Position numbers and translations under genes: made by a program. From VXYL01 sp965200375 (GTDB taxonomy: Bacteria > Pseudomonadota > Gammaproteobacteria > Pseudomonadales > Azotimanducaceae), in the NCBI GenBank assembly GCA_965200375.1, contig OZ241353.1, positions 1,550,001-1,614,000 of the forward strand: DNA of 64,000 bases, written 5' to 3'. The notes under the pieces are model-generated. The model did no database searches, was not told the origin of the DNA, and saw nothing but the letters and a program-made list of their open reading frames with translations. Shown here piece after piece: positions 27,228 through 37,181 of this stretch (its first letter is position 1; each line of letters opens with the position of its first letter).

Positions 27228-27616
27228 AGCCGCTGCGGCCCTACCTCGTCCGCGCCCTGGTCGACTGGATCGTCGACAACGACCAAACTCCCTTTCTGGT
27301 GATCGACTGCAACGCCGAGGGCGGCAGCCTGCCGGCCGACTACGCCGTCGACGGCAAGCTGGTGCTGAACGTCTCCCCCGCCGCCACGCGCAACCTGCTG
27401 GTCGCCGAGGACGAACTGAGCGTGGACTGCCGCTTCCGCGGGCGTCCGTTCCACGTCGCCGCGCCAATCGATGCGGTGCTGGCGGTGTACGCCAAGGAGA
27501 CCGGCCTGGGCATGGCGTTCGATGCGGAGTCCGCGCCGAATCCTCCGCCTTCGTCGCCGGACCGGTCAGCCAAGAACGCTGCGCCGACTGGCCCCAAGCT
27601 CAAGCTCGTCAAGTAG
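27224..27616 (+). CDS. sspB: ClpXP protease specificity-enhancing factor SspB
   Basis: This 130-residue adaptor delivers ssrA-tagged and some other proteins to ClpXP. The folded domain runs from RPYLVRALVDWIVDNDQTPFL to DAVLAVYAKETGLGMAF. A flexible linker (residues about 103-122) leads to the short C-terminal ClpX-binding tail PKLKLVK, which is well conserved. The start ATG overlaps the sspA stop (ATGA). The pair and its place after petABC are typical of Gammaproteobacteria. Confidence 0.95.
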   Translation: MKPLRPYLVRALVDWIVDNDQTPFLVIDCNAEGGSLPADYAVDGKLVLNVSPAATRNLLVAEDELSVDCRFRGRPFHVAAPIDAVLAVYAKETGLGMAFDAESAPNPPPSSPDRSAKNAAPTGPKLKLVK

Positions 27617-27647
27617 CCGGCGGGTGCTCGGCTCCCCGGTCAGGGCG

Positions 27648-28352
27648 TCAGCTCCCTTCCAGGTAGTCGAACACCTTCACCACCTTGCGCACCCCGAACA
27701 CGGTGCGCGCCGCCTCCGCCGCGGCATGGCCCTGGGCCGGAGGCACCAGGCCGAGCAGATAGACGACGCCGTTCTCCGCCACGACCTTCATGCTCGCCGC
27801 GTCCACCTCCGGGCTCGAAGCGAACCTCGAGAACACCTTGGCGGCCAGCCAGCCGTCGTTCACCCTGGACACGAAGTTGGTGGCGCCGCCCACCTGCACC
27901 TCGTTGTGGATCTTGCGTACGCCGTCGACGGCGCCCGCGGCGCTTTCGCAGCGCCGGCGCTGCGCTTCGCCTTCCACCTGGCCGGTCAGCAGCACGATGC
28001 CGTCGTAGCTGACCACGTTGACGTGGCTGGAAGCCAGCTGGGCATCCGCGGCGAGCTGCCGCGCCACCTGCCGCTCGATGCGCTGGTCGGCGACCACTTC
28101 CCGGGGGGTGCGCTTGGTGGGGTCCGCGCCGTTCAGGCTCACGCAGCCGCCCGGCGCGCTCGCGAGTGCGGCGAAGAGCAAAGCCGACGCCGCCAAGCGG
28201 AGGACGCCCGCCAAGCGGAGGACGCCCGCCAAGCGGAGGACGCCCGCCAAGCGGAGGACGCCCGCCAAGCGGAGGACGCCCGGGAAGCGGAGGCGGCGGA
28301 TCGGGCGAGAGAACGGGGAAGGGAGTTCAGCAGTCCTTTGCTTCGAACGCAT
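27648..28352 (-). CDS. dolP: BON-domain outer-membrane lipoprotein (DolP/YraP-like) with a repeat-expanded signal peptide
   Basis: The mature protein has two BON domains: DQRIERQVARQLAADAQL to KIHNEVQVGG, and VFSRFASSPEVDAASMKVV to VVKVFDYLE. In E. coli the DolP (YraP) gene lies near yraN and lpoA, as here. DolP helps keep the outer membrane intact. The leader is odd: five exact in-frame copies of GVLRLA (residues 25-54 from the ATG at 28352) precede a normal hydrophobic core and a weak lipobox, APGGC (Cys70). The true start is unclear; the frame is open to 28409, and TTG codons occur in every repeat. It overlaps the yraN 3' end by 26 bases. Confidence 0.85.
   Translation of the reverse strand: MRSKQRTAELPSPFSRPIRRLRFPGVLRLAGVLRLAGVLRLAGVLRLAGVLRLAASALLFAALASAPGGCVSLNGADPTKRTPREVVADQRIERQVARQLAADAQLASSHVNVVSYDGIVLLTGQVEGEAQRRRCESAAGAVDGVRKIHNEVQVGGATNFVSRVNDGWLAAKVFSRFASSPEVDAASMKVVAENGVVYLLGLVPPAQGHAAAEAARTVFGVRKVVKVFDYLEGS
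28192..28281. repeat. 18-bp tandem repeat, five exact copies, inside the BON lipoprotein leader
   Basis: The unit GCCAAGCGGAGGACGCCC is repeated five times without a mismatch from 28192 to 28281, followed by a degenerate sixth copy starting at 28282. On the minus strand each unit adds the six residues GVLRLA to the signal peptide. There are no spacers, so this is not a CRISPR array. Confidence 0.97.
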
Positions 28353-28737
28353 TGGGAGTCCATTCGCAAGCGATGCCGTAGTATCGCGCCGTGGCGGCCA
28401 CCACGTCAAACCGCGCCGGGCGGAACCGGTGCTCCGGATGCGCCGCCTGGTACAGCGCCGCGGTGCGCGTCAGCCGCGCCTGCTTGCGGGCATCCACGGA
28501 GGCGAGCGGCGTATCCCACGCGCCCGGACCGCGAAAGCGCACTTCCACGAACACCAGCGTCTCGCCGTGGCGCATCACCAGGTCGACCTCGCCCGTTCGC
28601 CGCGCATAGTTCCGCGCCAGCGGCTCGAGGCCCCGGCGCTTGAGGTAGCGCTCGGCGCGGCGCTCCGCCCGCCGCCCGAGCCGCAGCCGGCGGCGACGCC
28701 GCCAGTTCGCCAGCGTCTTCCAGCCGCCTCGCTTCAC
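28327..28737 (-). CDS. yraN: YraN/UPF0102 family endonuclease-like protein
   Basis: This 136-residue protein is a member of the UPF0102 family, which has a PD-(D/E)xK nuclease-like fold. It has RRAERRAERYLKRRGLEPLARNY and the core GEVDLVMRHGETLVFVEVRFR, where the usual E-V-K is E-V-R. It starts with GTG at 28737 overlapping the lpoA stop by four bases (GTGA). The lpoA-yraN-dolP order matches the E. coli region. The N-terminus is very arginine-rich (WRRRRRLRLGRRAERR), more than in most relatives. Confidence 0.9.
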   Translation of the reverse strand: MKRGGWKTLANWRRRRRLRLGRRAERRAERYLKRRGLEPLARNYARRTGEVDLVMRHGETLVFVEVRFRGPGAWDTPLASVDARKQARLTRTAALYQAAHPEHRFRPARFDVVAATARYYGIACEWTPNAFEAKDC

Positions 28738-30623
28738 GGCGACAGCGTGGCAAGCAGCTTGCCGCGTTCCACCCGCCCCCACGCCGGCGTCCGCAGAATC
28801 CGCCCGCCGGCGCCGGCCCGCAGCACGCCGGTGCTGCCGGCGATGCCTTCGCCATGCTCGACCAGCCGCGACAGCTGGTTCACCACCCGAAAGCCGTCGA
28901 TGCCGAGCGCGAACAGGTCCGCGGCGCTGCCCCGGCTGGCGGCGAAACCGGCGGCGGCCCGGCGCAGCGGTTGCGGATGCAGACGCCACGGGATGTCGCA
29001 GACGCGCACCCCCTCGAGACGCCGCCACGCCACCCCCCGCACGGCCCTCGAGGACACGTACACCGGCAGGTCGCCGGCGAAATGGAAGTCCAGCGCCGGC
29101 TTCAGGGCCATGAGCTGGGTGCCGTCCACGAAGGCGACGACGGCGTCGATGTCCGTGCGGCGCCGGGGCGTGAACTCCGGTTCTGCGCCCAGCAGCGCCG
29201 ACAGCGTCTTGTGCCGAGCGCCGCTGGCGTCGATGCCGAGCACCTCGCCGGCGATGGCCGTTATGGTGCCTAGGCCGCCCAGCCTCGCCGCGGCCACCAC
29301 TTGCGCGGTGTCCAGTTCATCTTCGAACCGGCGCCGCGCTCGTTCCCACCAGGCGCCGGGGCTGTCGAACAGGGCGATGCGCGCCGCGCCGGTGCGCTGC
29401 AGCGCCTTGGCGATGGCCGCCGCCTCGTCCTCCACCGCCAGCGCCAGCTGCAGCATCGTTGCGCCGGCCGGGTCCGGCTCCGCGTCCAGCCTGTTCAAGG
29501 CCACCACCGGCACCGTCGGCGACAGCGCCCGAAGCTCCGCCACCGCTTCCTTGCGCAATGGCCCGACGATGGCGCTCGCGCCCTCGGCGACGGCGCGACG
29601 ATACGCGGCGGCAGCGCCGTCGGCGCCGGTGTCGTAGACGCGCACCTCCTGGGCTTCCTGGTTCGGGGGACCAGCGCCAAGCGCGTGCAGATAGGCCGCC
29701 ACGAACCCGTCGCGCACTGCCTCGGCGGCAGCCGCGTAGTCGCCGCTGAGCGGCACCAGCAGGGCGATCCGCGCCAGCGGGCCATCATTCCAATGTGCCT
29801 CTGGTACTAGCGGCGCTGCGTCGTCGCGCAGGCTGGGGGGCACAAACCGTGCCGCCGGGTGTCGGGGATGCGCTTCCCGCCAGCGCTGCCAGATGCTGCG
29901 CTGCCGGGCGGCGGAGAGCGCGGCGTTGTAGTTCCGCGCCAGCTCCAGCCACGCCGCGGTGCTCGGCGCATCGGTGCCGACCCGTTCGGAACCAGCCGCC
30001 AGCCGCGCGAGTGCCGGCAGCGGCAGCAGCGAAAGCTGCCGCCAGATTTCCGCTGCAAGTTCGCCAAGCTCCGCTGCTCCCGCGGCGTTGGCGGCCCCGT
30101 CGAGAGTGCGCATGAGCGCCAACGCGGCGCCGGCGCGATCGCCGCCGACCGCCAAGGCCCGTGCGCGCAGCACCGCGGCGCGGCGCTCTTGCGCGGCATT
30201 CTGCGGTGCCAGGTGCTCCATCAAGCCGGCCGCCGGCGATGGGTCGCCGGCGGCAAGGGCGCGGTCGAGCGCCAAAGCCTGCACCTCGAAGCGCAGCGGC
30301 GGCGGCAGTGCCGCCAGTAGCGGCGGCTCGCCGGCTTCGGCCCGCGTCAAGCGATCCAGGAGGGTCCGCGTTGCGGCGGCGTCGCCGCGCCGGCGGGCGG
30401 CCTGCAAGGCATTGAAGTAATGGCCCGCGGCCTCCGCGGGCCGCTCGGCCGCCTCGGCACGGTGGATGGCGGCAGCGGTCGGGTCCGCTGGCGGTGCTGC
30501 GGCGCCGGGCGGCGGGCCGCCGGCGCAACCGCCGAGCAGCACGGAAGCGGCCAGCCAAAGAGCGGCCGGCCCTTGATTTCCTGCTAAGCGCCGGTCCGGG
30601 GAGAAGGTTGGAGGTTGGGACAT
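28734..30623 (-). CDS. lpoA: Penicillin-binding protein activator LpoA
   Basis: The 629-residue lipoprotein activates the peptidoglycan synthase PBP1A from the outer membrane. A lipoprotein signal ends in ASVLLGGC. The N-terminal part (about 35-280) is Ala-rich helical repeats like TPR. The C-terminal part from ARIALLVPLSGDYAAAAEAV resembles a periplasmic binding-protein fold, with AIVGPLRKEAVAEL and IDAVVAFVDGTQLMALKP. The ATG at 30623 places the signal helix properly. It is first in the lpoA-yraN-dolP operon. The usual lpoA-rsmI junction is broken here by an inserted nuclease gene. Confidence 0.9.
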   Translation of the reverse strand: MSQPPTFSPDRRLAGNQGPAALWLAASVLLGGCAGGPPPGAAAPPADPTAAAIHRAEAAERPAEAAGHYFNALQAARRRGDAAATRTLLDRLTRAEAGEPPLLAALPPPLRFEVQALALDRALAAGDPSPAAGLMEHLAPQNAAQERRAAVLRARALAVGGDRAGAALALMRTLDGAANAAGAAELGELAAEIWRQLSLLPLPALARLAAGSERVGTDAPSTAAWLELARNYNAALSAARQRSIWQRWREAHPRHPAARFVPPSLRDDAAPLVPEAHWNDGPLARIALLVPLSGDYAAAAEAVRDGFVAAYLHALGAGPPNQEAQEVRVYDTGADGAAAAYRRAVAEGASAIVGPLRKEAVAELRALSPTVPVVALNRLDAEPDPAGATMLQLALAVEDEAAAIAKALQRTGAARIALFDSPGAWWERARRRFEDELDTAQVVAAARLGGLGTITAIAGEVLGIDASGARHKTLSALLGAEPEFTPRRRTDIDAVVAFVDGTQLMALKPALDFHFAGDLPVYVSSRAVRGVAWRRLEGVRVCDIPWRLHPQPLRRAAAGFAASRGSAADLFALGIDGFRVVNQLSRLVEHGEGIAGSTGVLRAGAGGRILRTPAWGRVERGKLLATLSP

Positions 30624-31031
30624 TGAGCGCAATGGGCTGGAAACGCACGCCGCGGGAGAGTTGGGCCGGCATGATGCCGACGACGTAGATCGGGTGCGGC
30701 TTGCGATTGATCGCGGAGCGGCTGTGCCGTTCGGCAGCGCCCGCCGCGCCCGCCCGCTCAAGTGTCCGGAGCGGGCGTGGCAGTCGGAAAGATCAGGGCA
30801 AGTCACACGACGCTCCACGGCAACCCGTCAAGACTGCTGCCAAAGGTCGCCGGCGAACCTCCTCGCCATCGGCGGGCGTTGCCAGCGTCGTACGCCATCC
30901 GCCTGGGTCCCATCCATCTCCTTGGGCGTGACATTGGTGGCAAGAGCGTCGGGAGAGTCGCCGCGGATCCTCAGTCAAGCCACGCGCGTCGCCCGGCGTC
31001 GTCGCCGCAGTGTCGGGAGCTGCCGAACGCG
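30624..31031. other. 408-base region without a recognisable gene
   Basis: This lies upstream of lpoA and downstream of the Rpn-type nuclease gene. Short open frames exist in all phases, but none has a ribosome site or familiar motif. It presumably holds the lpoA promoter. I see no terminator with a U-tract. Confidence 0.5.
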
Positions 31032-32033
31032 CTAGCCGCCGTCGAGCAGGCCTCTGCCGCGCCGCAGCAGCTCCTCCGCGCTCGCGCAGCCGACCACCAG
31101 GTCGCCCACTTGCGCGAGCCGTTCGACGTCCTCCTCGTTCGCCAGCAGCGCCGCCAGCGCATCGCCCGCCGCGACGCCGAACCGCCCCGCCGCCTGGCGC
31201 CGCAACAGCACCCGTTCGCCTTCGAACATGCCCTGCCTCCTGCCCTCGTCGAGCGCCTCTTGGCGCCATTGCGTGACCGTTTCCGCCAACATCGTCGGTT
31301 CCTCCATGTGGCGCAGTGCGCGCCGCAGTTCCTCCGTGTGTCCCGCGCCCGTCTCGTCGCCGCCGAAGCGCGCCGCGAGCATCCGCAGCAGCGCGTCCGA
31401 CAGCCGCTCCGCAAGCGCCAGGCGGCCGTCCCGCCGCAATGCGCCGAACAACGCCGCCGCCAGTCCCGGCAGTTCCGCCTGCCGCCGGCAGCGCTGCAGG
31501 CGCAGCAGCGCCGCCGCCGGGTTGATTTCGGCATCCTCTGCGGTCAGCGTCGCCGCGTCAAGCAGCAGCATCTCCAAGTCCGGCTGCCAGCGCCGAAGCC
31601 CGGCCGGCGCCGGCGCGGTCAGCTGCCGAAGACCCGCCGGCCGCCACGGGCGGTCGCCTGTGTAGACGAGCACCGGCAGCACCGGCGGCAGGCCGGCGGC
31701 GGCCGGCAGCTTCTTCGCCATCTCCTGGCGCAGCAGCGCCACGTAGGCGTCCATGCGCAGTGCCATGTGCGCATGGGGCGTGGCCTGGAACTCGATCGCC
31801 AGCAGCGCCTCGGCGTCCGGGCGCTCGGGCGTCGGCGTGCCCACGGCCCAGGCCATGTCGGCGATCCGCCGGCGGGCGCCGCGTCCGATCTGCTCGGCGG
31901 GCAGGCGGCGCAGGCGCCGCGTGTCCAGCCCGGCGGTGGCGTCGTCCGGCAGCAGTGCGAGCAGGTGGCGCACCATGGCCAGGTCGGCAAAGGCGGTGCG
32001 ACCGATCTCGTCTTCGAACATGCTGCAAAGCAT
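31032..32033 (-). CDS. Rpn-family (PD-(D/E)xK) recombination-promoting nuclease-like protein with DUF4351-like tail
   Basis: The product of about 333 residues resembles the Rpn/transposase_31 group. An early acidic site is in RRIADMAWAV, and EALLAIEFQATPHAHMALRMDAYVALL holds the E-x-Q core typical of Rpn proteins. This is followed by PVLPVLVYTGDRPW. The C-terminal part, QWRQEALDEGRRQGMFEGERVLLRRQ and FGVAAGDALAALL, looks like DUF4351. Starts at ATG 32033 or 32021 are both possible. Such genes move between genomes; here it sits between lpoA and rsmI, which are normally adjacent and divergent. Confidence 0.82.
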   Translation of the reverse strand: MLCSMFEDEIGRTAFADLAMVRHLLALLPDDATAGLDTRRLRRLPAEQIGRGARRRIADMAWAVGTPTPERPDAEALLAIEFQATPHAHMALRMDAYVALLRQEMAKKLPAAAGLPPVLPVLVYTGDRPWRPAGLRQLTAPAPAGLRRWQPDLEMLLLDAATLTAEDAEINPAAALLRLQRCRRQAELPGLAAALFGALRRDGRLALAERLSDALLRMLAARFGGDETGAGHTEELRRALRHMEEPTMLAETVTQWRQEALDEGRRQGMFEGERVLLRRQAAGRFGVAAGDALAALLANEEDVERLAQVGDLVVGCASAEELLRRGRGLLDGG

Positions 32034-32229
32034 GGCCGATCCGGTTCGGCCGCCGTTGGCGACATCAGCCATGCGCCGTGTGCGAGATCGCCGAAAAGCG
32101 CGGCGACCGCTTCTCCCATTGACGTCAGGGCCGGATTCCGGCCGAAGCAGCGGCGCGGCGTCGGCGCTTGGCTGTCTCAGCCGGCCCGGCGGGCCGGGCC
32201 TTTGGCCGGCGCTGGGGTAAGCTGGAAGC

Positions 32230-33114
32230 ATGGCGGGGCGGCTGTTCGTAGTGGCGACGCCGATCGGCAACCTGGCGGACATTTCCGCCCGGGCGGCCGA
32301 GGTGCTGCGCACTGTGCCGGTCGTTGCCTGCGAAGACACCAGACGCAGCCGCCCGCTCTTGGTGCGCCTCGGCGCGACGCCACGGCAGGTGCTGGCGCTG
32401 CACGACCACAACGAGAGCGCCGCCAGCGCCGCTGTGCTGGGGCGCCTCCGGCAAGGCGAGGACGTGGCCCTCGTCTGCGATGCCGGTACGCCGCTGGTTG
32501 CGGACCCGGGCTTCGAGCTGCTGCGCTTGGCCTTTGCGGAGCGCATGGACGTAACGCCGATACCCGGCCCCAGCGCCGTCACCGCGGCGGTGGCCGCATC
32601 GCCGATTCCGGTGGATAGATTCCGCTTTGAAGGGTTTCTGCCGGCCAAAGCCGCGCCGCGCCGCAAGACGTTGTCCGGACTGCTGGCGGCGGACGCGGCA
32701 ACCGTGTTCTTCGAAGCGCCGCACCGGCTGCGGCAGACGCTCGGGGAGCTCGCCGCTCTCGGCGGCCAGCAGCGGCCGCTGCTGCTGTGCCGGGAGCTCA
32801 CCAAGGCATACGAGACCATCGCCTTCGCCCCCGTGGCAGAACACCTGGACAAGCTGCCGCCCTCGCCCCGGGGCGAGTTCACGGGCGTTCTCGCACCGGT
32901 GCCGAAGCGCGCTGCGCCAAGCAGGTCGACGGAGGACGCTGCGGCCTCGGCCGAGCACGCGGCCGAGAACGCGGCCGAAGCGAAGGCGGTGCTGCGGGCC
33001 CTCTGCGCCGAGCTGCCGGCCGCCCAGGCGGCGCGGCTGGGGGCCCGGATCACGGGCCACCGGCGGGAGGAACTCTACGCGCTGGCGGTTTCCTTGCGCG
33101 GCGAACGGGAGTAG
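32230..33114 (+). CDS. rsmI: 16S rRNA 2'-O-ribose C1402 methyltransferase
   Basis: The 294-residue product has the tetrapyrrole-methylase-like fold of RsmI. It starts with GRLFVVATPIGNLADISARA, then ACEDTRRSRPLLVRLG, LVCDAGTPLVADPGF with the cofactor-site loop, and PGPSAVTAAVAASPI. The tail has an Ala/Glu-rich insert (about 245-262, EHAAENAAEAKAV) before the final helix. The ATG at 32230 follows TGGAAGC. It is directly upstream of rnpB (about 10 bases), as in other Gammaproteobacteria. Confidence 0.95.
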   Translation: MAGRLFVVATPIGNLADISARAAEVLRTVPVVACEDTRRSRPLLVRLGATPRQVLALHDHNESAASAAVLGRLRQGEDVALVCDAGTPLVADPGFELLRLAFAERMDVTPIPGPSAVTAAVAASPIPVDRFRFEGFLPAKAAPRRKTLSGLLAADAATVFFEAPHRLRQTLGELAALGGQQRPLLLCRELTKAYETIAFAPVAEHLDKLPPSPRGEFTGVLAPVPKRAAPSRSTEDAAASAEHAAENAAEAKAVLRALCAELPAAQAARLGARITGHRREELYALAVSLRGERE

Positions 33115-33123
33115 GCTGGCCTC

Positions 33124-33506
33124 GGGAGTCGGTCAAGCAACCGCGCCATTGCCGCGGCGCATCGCGCTCGCGGCGGCGGTGAGGAAAGTCCGGGCTCCGC
33201 AGGACAGGGTGCCAGGTAACGCCTGGGGGGCGCGAGCCTACGGCCAGTGCAGCAGAAAGCAAACCGCCGACGAACGCGGGCGCCGAGCGCCGGCGGCGTC
33301 GGTAAGGGTGAAAAGGTGCGGTAAGAGCGCACCGCGGGGACGGCAACGGACCCGGCTAGGTAAACCCCGCCCGGAGCAAGGCCAAATAGAGGTCCCATGG
33401 CGTGGTCCGCGCCGGACCCGGGTAGGCTGCTTGAGGCGCTCGGCGACGGGCGTCCTAGATGAATGGTTGCTCACGACAGAACCCGGCTTATCGACCGGCT
33501 CCCGCC
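33124..33506 (+). ncRNA. rnpB: RNase P RNA, bacterial class A
   Basis: This is the catalytic RNA that trims tRNA 5' ends. The universal core is clear: GAGGAAAGTCCGGGCTCC at 33181, CAGGGTGCCAGGTAACGCCTGG, AGAAAGCAAACCGCC, GGTAAGGGTGAAAAGGTGCG, GTAAGAGCGCACCGCG, CCGGAGCAAGGCCAAATAG, and near the end CCTAGATGAATGGTTG, ACGACAGAACCCGGCTTATC. The ends pair as GGGAGTCGGTC with GACCGGCTCCC, forming helix P1. The length, about 383 nt, is close to the E. coli 377. The place after rsmI fits gammaproteobacterial synteny. Ends are set by the P1 pairing and may be off by a few bases. Confidence 0.97.
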
Positions 33507-33530
33507 ATCCTGGCCCGCATCCCGGGCCGA

Positions 33531-33563
33531 AGCCGACGCCCGCAGGCCGAGCGGGCGTCGGCT
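33531..33563 (+). terminator. Strong hairpin after rnpB (possible terminator or processing signal)
   Basis: AGCCGACGCCCGC (33531-33543) pairs perfectly with GCGGGCGTCGGCT (33551-33563), giving a 13-bp GC-rich stem and a 7-base loop. A smaller GGCCCG/CGGGCC stem lies just before it. No T-run follows, so it is not a standard intrinsic terminator, but position and strength suggest it ends or protects the rnpB transcript. Confidence 0.55.
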
Positions 33564-33578
33564 GCGCTCGGCGGCGCC

Positions 33579-33881
33579 GTGACCCGCAGCGACGGCTACC
33601 GGCTGGTGGTGCGTCTGCCGGAGGCGTTGCGCCAGCGCATCGTCGAAGCCTCGGCGCGCTACCGGCGCAGCATGAATGCGGAGATCGTGGTCCGCTTGGA
33701 ACACTCGCTGAACGGCCTGCCCGGCGACGCCAGCGAGACCGGCGTGGAGCCGGCGTTCTTCCCGCAGCTGGAGCGCACCTTCAGGGGCGGCCTTTCGAAG
33801 GAGGAAGACGCGCTCATCGCGCTGTTCCGGCGGTTGTCCGCGGACCAGCGGTCGGCGCTCCTGAAGCTGCTCGGGGGCTAG
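33579..33881 (+). CDS. Arc-family ribbon-helix-helix DNA-binding protein
   Basis: This 100-residue protein starts with the RHH fold of Arc-type repressors: strand YRLVVRLPEALRQRIVEAS, then ARYRRSMNAEIVVRLEHSL. The rest is an acidic, helical tail (LSKEEDALIALFRRLSADQRSALLKLL) of unknown role. I chose the GTG at 33579. The open frame extends back to 33459, but that part lies inside rnpB and its hairpin, so it cannot be the natural start. It could be a toxin-antitoxin antitoxin without a partner or a small phage-type regulator. Confidence 0.8.
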   Translation: MTRSDGYRLVVRLPEALRQRIVEASARYRRSMNAEIVVRLEHSLNGLPGDASETGVEPAFFPQLERTFRGGLSKEEDALIALFRRLSADQRSALLKLLGG

Positions 33882-34026
33882 CGGGCCAACCCGACTGCCA
33901 CGACGGATGAGCTGGCGGCACGGGCGCCGATCCGGGCCATCATTCCAATGTGGCTCCGGGCCAGCACAGTAGCGCCCGCACCCGTGCGCTATGCTTGCCA
34001 ACGGGCGCTCGACCAAGGACGCGAAG

Positions 34027-35961
<1,935 letters not shown>

Positions 35962-35976
35962 GGCAAGGCTGCCGAT

Positions 35977-37149
35977 ATGGCCGAAAGCATGGCGAAGTTG
36001 CAGATGGGCCTGGTGGGCGGCGGCGAGGGCGCCTTCATCGGTGCCGTCCACCGCATGGCGGCGGAGCTCGACGGCCGCATCGCCCTCGCCTGCGGGGCCT
36101 TCTCCAGCGATCCGGCCCGCAGCCGCGCTGCGGGGCCGGCGCTCTACGGCATCGACGCCGAGCGCAGCTACGGCACCTATGCGGAGCTGTTCGCGGGGGA
36201 AGCGGAAAGGCTCGCCGGGGATCGGATGGATTTCGTGGTGATCGCCACCCCCAACCACACCCACTTTCCCATCGCCAAGGCGGCCCTCGAAGCCGGCTTC
36301 CACGTGATGTCCGACAAGCCGGCCACCTTCGACCTCGACCAGGCCAAGGCTTTGGCGAAGCTCGTCGCCGCCAAGGACCTGGTGTACGGGCTCACCCACA
36401 ACTACACTGGCTATCCGATGGTGAAGGAGGCCCGCCACCTGGTGCGCTCCGGCGCCTTCGGCGAGGTTCGCCGGGTGGTGGTGGAGTACATCCAGGGCTG
36501 GCTGGCCGAACGCGAGGAGGCCGCCGGCAACAAGCAGGCCGAGTGGCGCACGGATCCCGCCCGTTCCGGGGCCGCCGGCTGCATGGGCGACATCGGCACC
36601 CACGGCGAGAACCTGGCGGAATACGTGACGGGCCTGCGCATCGCCTCGCTGTGCGCGGACCTCGCGACGTTCGTGCCAGGGCGCGCCCTGGAGGACGACG
36701 GCAACGTCCTGCTGCGCTTCGACGGCGGCGCCAAAGGCGTGCTGTTCGCCAGCCAGATCGCCGTCGGCGAGGAAAACGGCCTGAAGCTGCGCGTGTACGG
36801 CGAGACCGGCGGCCTCGAGTGGGCGCAGATGGAACCGAACTCGCTGCTGGTGCGCTGGCCGGACCGGCCGCTGGAAGTGCGGCGCGCCGGCGGCCCAGGC
36901 GTCTCGCCGGCCGCGACGGACGCCACCCGGCTGCCGGCCGGCCACCCGGAGGGATTCCTCGAAGCCTTCGCCGTGCTCTACCGCAACTTCGCCGCAACGC
37001 TGGCGGCGCGGCGCGCCGGCCGCAAGCCGACGGCCGAGGAACAGGACTTCCCCACCATCGCCGACGGGGTGCGCGGCATGGCGTTCGTCGAGACCGTGGT
37101 GGCCAGCGCGGCAGCCGGCGCCAAGTGGGTGGACATGCCAGCGCCCTAG
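35977..37149 (+). CDS. Gfo/Idh/MocA-family oxidoreductase
   Basis: This 390-residue NAD(P)-dependent dehydrogenase has the Rossmann motif GLVGGGEGAFIGAVHR, the substrate-site DFVVIATPNHTHFPIA, and DKPATFDLDQA, where the family's E-K-P has become D-K-P with the catalytic Lys kept (Lys114). The C-terminal sheet domain has IGTHGENLAEYVTGL. Relatives oxidise sugars, inositols or cyclic polyols. The ATG at 35977 has AAGG eight bases upstream. It lies between acs and an isomerase gene, so a sugar or polyol route that releases acetate is possible; that is inference. Confidence 0.9.
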   Translation: MAESMAKLQMGLVGGGEGAFIGAVHRMAAELDGRIALACGAFSSDPARSRAAGPALYGIDAERSYGTYAELFAGEAERLAGDRMDFVVIATPNHTHFPIAKAALEAGFHVMSDKPATFDLDQAKALAKLVAAKDLVYGLTHNYTGYPMVKEARHLVRSGAFGEVRRVVVEYIQGWLAEREEAAGNKQAEWRTDPARSGAAGCMGDIGTHGENLAEYVTGLRIASLCADLATFVPGRALEDDGNVLLRFDGGAKGVLFASQIAVGEENGLKLRVYGETGGLEWAQMEPNSLLVRWPDRPLEVRRAGGPGVSPAATDATRLPAGHPEGFLEAFAVLYRNFAATLAARRAGRKPTAEEQDFPTIADGVRGMAFVETVVASAAAGAKWVDMPAP

Positions 37150-37181
37150 GCGAGGACGCAAGAGACAGCACGGAGCAGCGC

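Noticed and set aside
28192..28290. Possible CRISPR array
   Set aside because: The 18-bp units are directly adjacent with no spacers and lie in frame inside a coding sequence; no cas genes are present.
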